Origin: UBA9926 sp038131595 | GTDB lineage: Bacteria; Pseudomonadota; Gammaproteobacteria; Pseudomonadales; Azotimanducaceae | Direction: 5' to 3' | Length of the DNA: 64,000 bases | Assembly (NCBI GenBank): GCA_038131595.1 | Contig: JAYPPR010000008.1 | Span: 1,798,001-1,862,000, forward strand | Shown: positions 42,911-50,486 of the stretch, one piece after another | Numbering within the stretch: position 1 is the stretch's first letter | How the letters are laid out: each line of letters opens with the position of its first letter | Position numbers and translations under genes: made by a program | Notes under the pieces: model-generated | What the model was told of the DNA's origin: nothing | Databases searched by the model: none | What the model saw: the letters and a program-made list of their open reading frames with translations, nothing else

Positions 42911-43633
42911 ATGGCCCGATCGCTCGGAATATTGAAGGCGGACTCCGTTAACCCTGACCTTCAAGTTCAGCACGGAGACTATACCGACATGTTTGTTTCC
43001 GTTTTAGGTGAGGCCGATCCTGACCTTCGTTTTCAGATTTATGATGTCACCCAGTTCGAATATCCAGATGATCTGGATGATTGCGATGGTTACTTGATTA
43101 CGGGAAGTCGCCATAGCGTTTACGAGCCCATCGAGTGGATTACACGATTGGGCGAATTCGTTGTTGAACTAAACGCAGCGAAAAAGAAATTAGTGGGGAT
43201 TTGTTTCGGACACCAACTCGTCGCTCACGTGCTGGGCGGGGAAACTGCAAAGAGCAGTAAGGGATGGGGGGTTGGCCGGCACGAGACAACCCTTTCGGAC
43301 CCAAGTCGACCGCAGTGGTCTAGCGAATTTGGCCTGCTATCCAGTCATCAAGATCAAGTACAAAGTCTCCCCGATCAGGCTAGGGTCATTGCACAGAGCG
43401 ATTTTTGCCCCATCGCTGGAATGGCGATTGGAGAGCACATCATGACGCTGCAGGGCCATCCTGAATTCACTAAAGCCTATGCGCGAGATTTGCTAGGTGT
43501 GCGTCGCGAGTTGCTCGGTGAGACGCTCTATCAGCAAGGAGTCGACAGCCTTGATGAGGAAGTGCATCAAGACCGGGTTGCTCTCATTATCACCGACTTT
43601 CTGGCCGAAGCGGCAGCGGATACCGCTGCATAG
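42911..43633 (+). CDS. Class I glutamine amidotransferase-like hydrolase
   Basis: 240 residues with the complete class I triad: nucleophile Cys98 in GICFGHQ, His183 and Glu185 in GHPEF. It matches the stand-alone GATase1 group related to the GMP-synthase glutaminase domain and to YfeJ, not the PuuD fold type (which has a different surround). Fifty-one bases after the ligase, so likely the last gene of the operon; it may hydrolyse a gamma-glutamyl product or supply ammonia. Function inferred only. Confidence 0.82.
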   Translation: MARSLGILKADSVNPDLQVQHGDYTDMFVSVLGEADPDLRFQIYDVTQFEYPDDLDDCDGYLITGSRHSVYEPIEWITRLGEFVVELNAAKKKLVGICFGHQLVAHVLGGETAKSSKGWGVGRHETTLSDPSRPQWSSEFGLLSSHQDQVQSLPDQARVIAQSDFCPIAGMAIGEHIMTLQGHPEFTKAYARDLLGVRRELLGETLYQQGVDSLDEEVHQDRVALIITDFLAEAAADTAA

Positions 43634-43740
43634 TCGTCCATGCTGAAGTTCCTCTTTTATTCGGTTATCGCCTCGAACCGCATCTCCAGTCGATTTGAAT
43701 TAGTTCGCGCTGCGCGGCACCCGCTAAGGGATAAGCGAGA

Positions 43741-45147
43741 TTGGGTAACGTGGTGAATCAGCAAATCTCGGAGTCGATCGTGCGCTCGGGCGATATACGC
43801 GGCGAGTACCCAGTAGCCGTCAACGAGGACGTGGCGTGGCTTCTTGGCGTTTGCATTGGTGAGTGGGCTAAGCGACCAATGAGGATTGGCATCGCTCGTG
43901 ACACTCGTCCTTCTGGGATAGCACTCAGCAATGCCTTGATCGAAGGGTTGTCGGATAAGCGCCTCTCGCTTGTTGATCTTGGCGTAGTACCCAAAGAGGT
44001 TGCCGCCTTCGCAGTGCTCAGTAAGCGGATCGATCTCGCTGTGGTGGTCACGGCGAGTCACCACCCCCTGAGGATGAATGGTTTCAAGGTTCTAACCGAT
44101 CCAGCCGATGAGCAGGATGTGGTATCGATTTTAAGCAGCCTAAAACGCTTTTCTGGTCCGAGTAGGTTGTCGGGACAAACAGCGCAACACCTCGACGGGA
44201 TATCCTCCATGGATCTTTGCGCTGATTATGTCGAATGGGTGCTGACGGAGGTTGATCCTCCGAGTGATCCAGGGCCGATCTTAGTCAGCGCGCTGGGCGG
44301 TACGGCAGCGTCGGTCATTGACCCTTTAGCTTCAAAGCTCGGTTGGTCGATGACAACGAATCAATGGCGACCGGATGATTTGCCATCCTGGGGGCCTGAT
44401 CCGGCGCTGCAGCGCAATGCGTCAGCAATCGAGGGAGCGGTTGTCGACTCCGGCGCCAGCCTAGGCGTGGCATGGGATGGTGATTGTGATCGATGCGTCT
44501 TTTTCGACAGTAATGGCAGGCAGATTGCAACGCCGTACATCAATCAGCTCATCGTGTCGCAAGTCGCGAAAAAGGAGAGCGGTGCTCGGTGTATCTCAGA
44601 TGGGCGGTCGCTCTTTAATATCGAGGCCGAGCTTAAGCGACTCGGAGGAACGCTGGAGATCGTCGAGGCTGGGTCACTCTGGGTACGTCAGGCGATGGTT
44701 CGACATCAAGGAACTTACGGCATGGAGTCCTCAGCCCATCATTACTTTGGCTCGCTCAAAGGGTTCGACTCAGGATTGCTCAGTTTCTTGCATCTGGTTT
44801 CGGCAATCGAGCAATCGGGAGGAAGTATCGAGCAGGCGAGAGAGATGTGCCTGGAAGACGGGCAATGCCTCGCTGAGGCCACGATTGAAAATCTCTCCAT
44901 CGATCAGGCGACTCATCAACTTGACGCGCGGTTTGGACGCTATCGCGTGTCACATGCCAGTCAGCATACGCAGGTCGTGTTCGGCGAGAGGGATCAATGG
45001 CGCGTGACGCTCCAGCCCTCGAAAACGGAGCGCGCGCTGCGAATGAATGTGGAGGCCAAGAAAGCTGATGGGTCGCTCGAAGCGTTGGGATACGACTTCT
45101 TGCAATCGATGCAGGCGACGACGCGGGAGCCCCTTGCCGCCCTGTAG
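43741..45147 (+). CDS. Phosphohexomutase (phosphoglucomutase/phosphomannomutase family), divergent
   Basis: 468 residues in the alpha-D-phosphohexomutase fold. Phosphoserine loop TASHHP (Ser106), Mg loop DGDCDR (Asp246, 248, 250), sugar loop ESSAH and a C-terminal phosphate-binding PSKTERALR are in order. The usual Asn of TASHNP is His, and Phe of DGDFDR is Cys, so substrate choice may differ from AlgC/ManB. The start is unclear: TTG 43741, or GTG 43750/43753; KYRSGDIRG-like opening (ESIVRSGDIRGEYP) requires any of them. No capsule or LPS genes are nearby. Confidence 0.8.
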   Translation: MGNVVNQQISESIVRSGDIRGEYPVAVNEDVAWLLGVCIGEWAKRPMRIGIARDTRPSGIALSNALIEGLSDKRLSLVDLGVVPKEVAAFAVLSKRIDLAVVVTASHHPLRMNGFKVLTDPADEQDVVSILSSLKRFSGPSRLSGQTAQHLDGISSMDLCADYVEWVLTEVDPPSDPGPILVSALGGTAASVIDPLASKLGWSMTTNQWRPDDLPSWGPDPALQRNASAIEGAVVDSGASLGVAWDGDCDRCVFFDSNGRQIATPYINQLIVSQVAKKESGARCISDGRSLFNIEAELKRLGGTLEIVEAGSLWVRQAMVRHQGTYGMESSAHHYFGSLKGFDSGLLSFLHLVSAIEQSGGSIEQAREMCLEDGQCLAEATIENLSIDQATHQLDARFGRYRVSHASQHTQVVFGERDQWRVTLQPSKTERALRMNVEAKKADGSLEALGYDFLQSMQATTREPLAAL

Positions 45148-45543
45148 GGTGGTCATATTTATTGGGCAAAATGTCTCTGCAGGCGTAGAGCCCCGAACGG
45201 TTTTTTCGGTGGGTTGTTTGAGCATCTGACAAGAGTGACAGGTCATTGGTTGTGATTGTCTGGTGGCGTTACCGACAGCCTGCTGAGACAACTTAAGAGA
45301 GGCAGTAGAGCAGGTAACCCAAACAGGGGGTTCTGAGACGGTGGACCCTGAACGGTTCGCTAACCGCGGCCAATTGCAAGTGGCAATTATTGATAGCCAA
45401 CCAAACGCGGATAACCCGAAGCGGCTCATTCTCGGCCCTCTGTTGGTCAGAGCGCCAAGATAAGTGAACACTGCGCTGGCTCGGCGAGCGAGATAGAATG
45501 CAGGCAAGTAGCGGCGAAAGATCCTAAGAAGGAGTAAGACCTG
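45148..45543. other. Intergenic region upstream of the P450 gene, no gene seen
   Basis: 396 bases. A possible weak terminator for the mutase, CCGAA-CGGTTTT-TTCGG, lies near 45191-45207. No open frame with a ribosome site; the P450 promoter is expected here. Confidence 0.45.
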
Positions 45544-46776
45544 ATGGATGATTCTCAATATGCGGCAATGGTTCGGCCCAGCACCTATGCGAACCCTACG
45601 TTGCTAGAAACACTCATGGCGGAATTTAGAGCGAGTGATCCACTACCCTTTATTCAGAGTGATTCGCACAAGCCTTTTTATATCGCTACCAAGCACGCTG
45701 ACATTATTGAGATTGCACGTCAGCCCGATATCTTTAAGAACACGCAGCAAAGCGTGCTCCAAACCAAGGAGATAGAAGCTGCGCAAGCCGAGCAGGGCAA
45801 TCCGCTGCGTACCTTGATCCACATGGATGATCCTGATCATTCAAAGTTCAGAGCGCTGACAAAGGCCTGGTTTATGCCTGAAAACCTAAAGCGAGTAGAG
45901 GCCTCGGTTCGATCAATCGCCGATGAGACGGTTGATCGAATGCTTGAAAGTGGCCCGGAACTAGACTTTGTTACCGAAGTGGCCGTCTGGTATCCGCTCA
46001 GGGTCATTATGTCGATTCTTGGTGTACCAGCCGCTGATGAAGCATTGATGCTAAAGCTCACTCAGGAGTTATTTGGTGCCGACGATCCTGATATGAAGCG
46101 TGAGCAAGCGCCTGATGAAGATCGAATGCAAACGCTGATAGATTTCTTTAACTACTTTAACGCATTGACTGCAAGTCGCCGGGCAAATCCAACCGATGAT
46201 GTGGCTTCCGTGATCGCGAATGCTCAAATCGATGGTGCGCCGATAGGTGAATTAGAAGCGATGTCTTATTACGTCATCATCGCGACTGCTGGACACGACA
46301 CAACGAGTTCATCGACTGCGGGAGGCATGCTCGCGTTGCTTGAGCACCCTGAGGAGCTTCAAAAGGTCATTAATAATCCAGCACTTATGCCGCTAATGGT
46401 CGATGAGGCGATTCGCTGGACATCGCCAGTGAAGCATTTCATGCGTTACCCCGAGCGGGCCTATGAGTTGCGAGGCAAGACCATCGAGGCAGGTAGTCCG
46501 GTAATGCTGCTCTATCCCTCAGGCAATCGCGATGAGGAGGTCTTCGATCGGCCTCAATCCTTTTTGGCAGACAGAAGACCCAATAGGCATCTCGCGTTCG
46601 GGCATGGTGCGCACCACTGCCTCGGCAACTTGCTCGCAAAAATGGAAATTCGGTTTCTGTACGAGGCAATGTTCAATCGAATGAAAACCTTTGAGCTGAT
46701 CGGCGAACCGCGTTGGGTGGAGTCCACTTTTGTGTCTGGGTTGAAAACCTTGCCTGTGCGCATTACTCCCAAGTAA
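45544..46776 (+). CDS. Cytochrome P450
   Basis: A soluble bacterial P450 of 410 residues: I-helix AGHDTTSSST with the oxygen-activating Thr, ExxR in DEAIRWTSP, and the haem loop LAFGHGAHHCLG with axial Cys359. The pattern resembles the CYP124/125/142-like group that hydroxylates steroid or branched lipid tails, which would fit the methylacyl-CoA racemase at 2 kb, but that is inference. Clear AAGGAG site before ATG 45544. No ferredoxin or reductase gene is adjacent, so electrons must come from elsewhere. Confidence 0.92.
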   Translation: MDDSQYAAMVRPSTYANPTLLETLMAEFRASDPLPFIQSDSHKPFYIATKHADIIEIARQPDIFKNTQQSVLQTKEIEAAQAEQGNPLRTLIHMDDPDHSKFRALTKAWFMPENLKRVEASVRSIADETVDRMLESGPELDFVTEVAVWYPLRVIMSILGVPAADEALMLKLTQELFGADDPDMKREQAPDEDRMQTLIDFFNYFNALTASRRANPTDDVASVIANAQIDGAPIGELEAMSYYVIIATAGHDTTSSSTAGGMLALLEHPEELQKVINNPALMPLMVDEAIRWTSPVKHFMRYPERAYELRGKTIEAGSPVMLLYPSGNRDEEVFDRPQSFLADRRPNRHLAFGHGAHHCLGNLLAKMEIRFLYEAMFNRMKTFELIGEPRWVESTFVSGLKTLPVRITPK

Positions 46777-47295
46777 ACGAGGTGAGTCGCTAGGGTTGCC
46801 CTAAGTGATCTGAGAGAGATTGCAAAAAGGTCTTCTCAACCAATCTTTGAATAACAAGATGCCGCGTCTCTCAATCGTCGGTGCATTCAGCCAATCGCCG
46901 AGGGAGGCTTGCGCCCGCGAGCCCTATCATTCGCCGTCCAGGAGCACTTTGAGTCCCTTCGGTCAGAAGCGATATAAGTAAGGAACGTAATACTCTAAGA
47001 GACTGAAGGGTTTCTGATGTATTCTTGCGCGGCATCAATGCGCCGGATAGACGCTCTCTCATGGGCTTGGGATGCGCATTGAAGGACGCAAAAGACAGCC
47101 CGTCCCAACCCTGCCGCGTTAGCTGATGATCAAAGGATCTTAGGACCTAATCCGAATCGTCGTCAGTGAGCGACTTAACCCCTAGTGGGGTTAGGTGCCT
47201 GATTGGAGGTAATGATTAGGGTCCGCTGGCTGACTTAAAGCATCTGAAGTGACCATGGGGTCGCGAATCACAATCGATGAAGAGGGAAGAGCGCC
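46777..47295. other. Long leader region upstream of metY with hairpin
   Basis: 519 bases without a supported gene. At 47176-47193 TAACCCC-TAGT-GGGGTTA forms a perfect seven-base-pair stem with a tetraloop; no T-run follows. Further GC-rich dyads lie between 47040 and 47120. I checked for SAM-I and SAM-II consensus pieces, which would suit metY, and did not find them. A minus-strand frame (46871-47062) looks like chance. Confidence 0.5.
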
Positions 47296-48564
47296 ATGCG
47301 CGATGAAACAAAGCTAGTCCATTCTGGGTACGAAACAGACCCAACGACTCACTCAGTCGCAACACCCATTTATCAGACGGTCGCGTATGAATTTGACAAT
47401 GCGCAGCATGGAGCAGATCTGTTTAATTTGGCGGTGCCGGGGAATATTTATACACGGTTGATGAACCCCACGACGGATGTCCTAGAGCAGCGGGTAGCTG
47501 ATCTCGAGGGTGGCGTTGGAGCGCTCGCCGTCAGCGCTGGTAGCGCCGCGATTCATTATGCGATTTTGACCCTCGCTGAAGCCGGAAAAAATATTGTTTC
47601 GCCACCTCAACTCTATGGCGGGACTTACACCCTGTTTGCGCACATGCTCCCAAAGCAGGGTATTGACGTGCGGTTTGCTGAGGATGATCGACCCGAGTCA
47701 CTCGCCGCTTTGATCGACGATCAAACCGCAGCCGTCTTCTGTGAGTCGATTGGAAACCCTGCAGGCAATATCGTTGATATTGAAGCAGTCGCCACCATGG
47801 CGCATGCGCACGGCGTGCCACTCATTGTGGATAACACCGTCGCAACGCCAATGCTGATTAAGCCCATCAGTTATGGCGCCGATATCGTTGTGCATTCACT
47901 AACCAAGTACATGGGCGGCCATGGCAACTCGTTAGGCGGCGTGATTGTCGACGGCGGGCAGTTTCCCTGGGCGGAGCACAGCGACCGGTTTCCAATGCTG
48001 ACGACGCCAGAACCCTCCTACCATGGCGTGGTTTACACGGACGCGCTCGGGCCTGCTGCTTATATTGGCCGAGCTAGGACGGTCCCACTGCGTAATACCG
48101 GCGCGGCGCTATCGCCGTTTAACGCGTTTTTGCTGCTGCAAGGAATAGAGACGTTGGCGCTAAGAATGGAGCGTCACTGTGATAACGCAATCAAGGTTGC
48201 CGAGTACTTATTGGCTCATGACAAAGTCGAAAGCGTGCATTTTGCGGGCCTCCCGTCCAGTCCTCATTATGATCTTGCGCAGAAGTATTGCGACGGGAAA
48301 CCTGCCTCCTTGATGACCTTCGAAATCAAGGGCGGGTTTGACGAGGCGGTGCGTTTTTATGACGCACTCGGGCTTTTCAAACGACTCGTGAATATTGGTG
48401 ATGCGAAGTCCTTGGCGTGTCATCCTGCGTCGACCACTCACAGGCAGCTTACCGAAGCGGAGCAGGCGGCGGCGGGGGTTACTCCCGGTATGATTCGCTT
48501 GTGTATCGGTATTGAGCATATCGACGATATCGTGGCTGATCTTGACCAGGCGCTCTCTGCCTAG
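47296..48564 (+). CDS. metY: O-acetylhomoserine sulfhydrylase (Cys/Met metabolism PLP enzyme)
   Basis: 422-residue PLP enzyme that makes homocysteine from O-acetylhomoserine and sulfide. It opens ETKLVHSGYETDPTTHSVATPIYQTVAYEF, has the LEGG.GALAVSAGSAA segment, the PLP lysine Lys204 in VVHSLTKYMGGHGN and a C-terminal RLCIGIEHIDDIVADLDQAL, all typical of MetY. ATG 47296 follows AGAGGGAAGAG. It stops only two bases from the convergent selO stop, leaving no room for terminators. Confidence 0.94.
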   Translation: MRDETKLVHSGYETDPTTHSVATPIYQTVAYEFDNAQHGADLFNLAVPGNIYTRLMNPTTDVLEQRVADLEGGVGALAVSAGSAAIHYAILTLAEAGKNIVSPPQLYGGTYTLFAHMLPKQGIDVRFAEDDRPESLAALIDDQTAAVFCESIGNPAGNIVDIEAVATMAHAHGVPLIVDNTVATPMLIKPISYGADIVVHSLTKYMGGHGNSLGGVIVDGGQFPWAEHSDRFPMLTTPEPSYHGVVYTDALGPAAYIGRARTVPLRNTGAALSPFNAFLLLQGIETLALRMERHCDNAIKVAEYLLAHDKVESVHFAGLPSSPHYDLAQKYCDGKPASLMTFEIKGGFDEAVRFYDALGLFKRLVNIGDAKSLACHPASTTHRQLTEAEQAAAGVTPGMIRLCIGIEHIDDIVADLDQALSA

Positions 48565-48566
48565 AT

Positions 48567-50018
48567 CTAAGTACCACAGAAGGTGCGCAGCACCGTTTCC
48601 TCTGGCTTCGGGGCCTCGCTCAGCGGGGTCCCGGTATGCGCCCGGTTGAAAGGGTCGGTAACTGCCGCTCTTAACTGATCAAAGCGCGTAAAGTCCTCAT
48701 TGACGCACGCTTCCTGAATCGCAAATTCGATCTGGTGATTGCGGGCAATGAGCGCAGGATTTGCCTTGCGCATGGCTGCTAGTGCGTCGGTGTCATTCTT
48801 TTTGTCTAACGCTTCAAACCAGCTAGGTAGCCAAGCAGATAAGGATTCTGGTGCCTTCAATCCGTTGAACCGGATTGACTCGAGTTCAATAAACGTATCG
48901 GTGAAGTCCAAGTGATGTTGCTGCATGACTTCAAGGAGCGATTGGAACAATACGTCGCTTTCGTCGCTGGCTTCCAAACCAAGTTTCGCCGCACAGCGCT
49001 CAGCGTAAACACGCTTGAAGGCGGGCCCGTAGCCCTCAAGGACGCCTTTGGCGAGACGGATCGCTTCTTCTCGATCTGGATCGATGATCGGTAACAATGC
49101 GTCGGCGAGGGCCATGAGGTTCCATTGTCCGATTGAAGGTTGCTGGTGATAGGCATATCGCCCCGCATGATCAATCGAGCTGAAGACTTGGTTGATTCGG
49201 AAACCGTCCATCATGGCGCAGGGCCCGTAATCAATGGTCTCGCCACAGATCAGCATGTTGTCGGTATTCATGACGCCATGAATGAAGCCGAGTCCTTGCC
49301 ATGCCGCAATCAGCGCAGCAGTTCGCTGCATGACCTGCTCAAGCAATGCTAGGGCTGGACGCTCTGTGTCTTGGCAGTCCGGGTAATGCCTTGCGATCAC
49401 ATAATCAGCCAGTTGCTCCAGTGCTTCGTCGTCTCCTCTTGCCGCGAAGTATTGAAAGGTTCCAAAGCGGATGTGGCTACTGGTGACCCGCGTGAGCACG
49501 CCACCCGGTTCGCTACGCTCCCGATAGACGGGATCCCCCGTGGATATCGCGGCAAGACTTCTGGACGTTGGCACGCCCGCGTAGAACATGAACTCGGACA
49601 TTAAATATTCTCGGATCACGGGTCCGAGCGGCGATAGGCCATCGCCACCGCGCGAGTGTTGGGTTGGTCCACTTCCTTTTAATTGAATATCGAATCGTGC
49701 GCCTTCTCCATCAACCAGTTCGCCAATGAGGATTGCTCTGCCATCACCCAAGGCTGGGTTGAATTGTCCGAACTGATGTCCCGCATAAAACATAGAGAGC
49801 GGGGAAGGTGCCTCCAATTGTGCACTGCCAGAAAGGAGGGCGAGCCCTTCGGCAGTGGTGTCCCAGCTGGGAGGTAATCCAAGGCTGGAAGCCAAGGGCT
49901 CGTTGTAGGCGATGAACTTGGGCTGGCTTGCCGCTCGAGGAGACTCTTCCGAATAAAATCGTTCGGGAAGCGTTCGATAACTTTGTTCAAAAGGGATGGC
50001 GTCAGACATAGCAATCAC
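48567..50018 (-). CDS. selO: Protein adenylyltransferase SelO (YdiU/UPF0061)
   Basis: 483-residue pseudokinase that AMPylates proteins in redox control. Family marks: FDIQLKGSGPTQHSRGGDG, REYLMSEFMFYAGVPTSRSL, GFIHGVMNTDNM and TIDYGPCAMMD (metal-binding loop), and the C-terminal FCGT ending with the Cys that aligns with selenocysteine in animals. ATG 50018 or, four codons in, ATG 50009 (MSDAIPFEQSY) is the start. Convergent with metY. Confidence 0.95.
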   Translation of the reverse strand: MIAMSDAIPFEQSYRTLPERFYSEESPRAASQPKFIAYNEPLASSLGLPPSWDTTAEGLALLSGSAQLEAPSPLSMFYAGHQFGQFNPALGDGRAILIGELVDGEGARFDIQLKGSGPTQHSRGGDGLSPLGPVIREYLMSEFMFYAGVPTSRSLAAISTGDPVYRERSEPGGVLTRVTSSHIRFGTFQYFAARGDDEALEQLADYVIARHYPDCQDTERPALALLEQVMQRTAALIAAWQGLGFIHGVMNTDNMLICGETIDYGPCAMMDGFRINQVFSSIDHAGRYAYHQQPSIGQWNLMALADALLPIIDPDREEAIRLAKGVLEGYGPAFKRVYAERCAAKLGLEASDESDVLFQSLLEVMQQHHLDFTDTFIELESIRFNGLKAPESLSAWLPSWFEALDKKNDTDALAAMRKANPALIARNHQIEFAIQEACVNEDFTRFDQLRAAVTDPFNRAHTGTPLSEAPKPEETVLRTFCGT

Positions 50019-50051
50019 TTTAGCACAGCGGGAGGCCTCAGCTTTTCCTCC

Positions 50052-50238
50052 AGCGATAAAGAGCCTTCAGCGATAAAGAGCCTTCAGCGATAAAGAGCCT
50101 TCAGCGATAAAGAGCCTTCAGCGATAAAGAGCCTTCAGCGATAAAGAGCCTTCAGCGATAAAGAGCCCTCAGCAGATAGAAACCTTCAGCTATAGAGAGC
50201 CTTCAGCTATAGAGAGCCCTCAGCAGTAGAAACCTTTT
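50052..50238. repeat. Intergenic tandem repeat array E (17-bp unit) between selO and the ThDP gene
   Basis: Eleven uninterrupted 17-base units. The first six (from 50052) are identical, AGCGATAAAGAGCCTTC; later ones vary (AGCAGATAGAAACCTTC, AGCTATAGAGAGCCTTC). The unit contains TAAAGAGCCTTCAGC across its junction, the reverse complement of the array D core, and variants that match arrays A and B. It lies between the divergent starts of selO and the ThDP gene. Confidence 0.97.
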
Positions 50239-50257
50239 CGGTGATGGGCGCTTACTC

Positions 50258-50313
50258 ATTGACTCTTAATCCTTGACTCTTAATCCTTGACTCTAAGTCA
50301 TTGACTCTCAAAC
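50258..50313. repeat. Second small tandem array (14-bp unit) beside array E
   Basis: Four 14-base units, starting at 50258, 50272, 50286 and 50300, consensus CTTGACTCTTAATC. The sequence is unrelated in core to array E but has the same style and lies 20 bases after it, suggesting a local slippage-prone zone. 50314-50486 holds the likely promoter of the ThDP gene. Confidence 0.85.
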
Positions 50314-50486
50314 CTTCACAAAGGACCGCTAGCGCACAAAGTCCTGACTCACCATAAGCCTCCCTGGCTCCTGATCGGTTTGCCTCGAATCGATTTGGCG
50401 CAGGTATAGTTTTCGAACCAATCACACTAGTGTGGACCAGAGCGGATGGCGTATATTGCGAGCATCGTTTGAATAGGACAAAGCCG

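Noticed and set aside
46871..47062. Minus-strand open frame of 63 codons in the metY leader
   Set aside because: No ribosome site, no domain, arginine/leucine-rich composition typical of a chance frame.
9360..50313. Tandem arrays as CRISPR
   Set aside because: Units are adjacent with no unique spacers and are too short; no cas genes are present.
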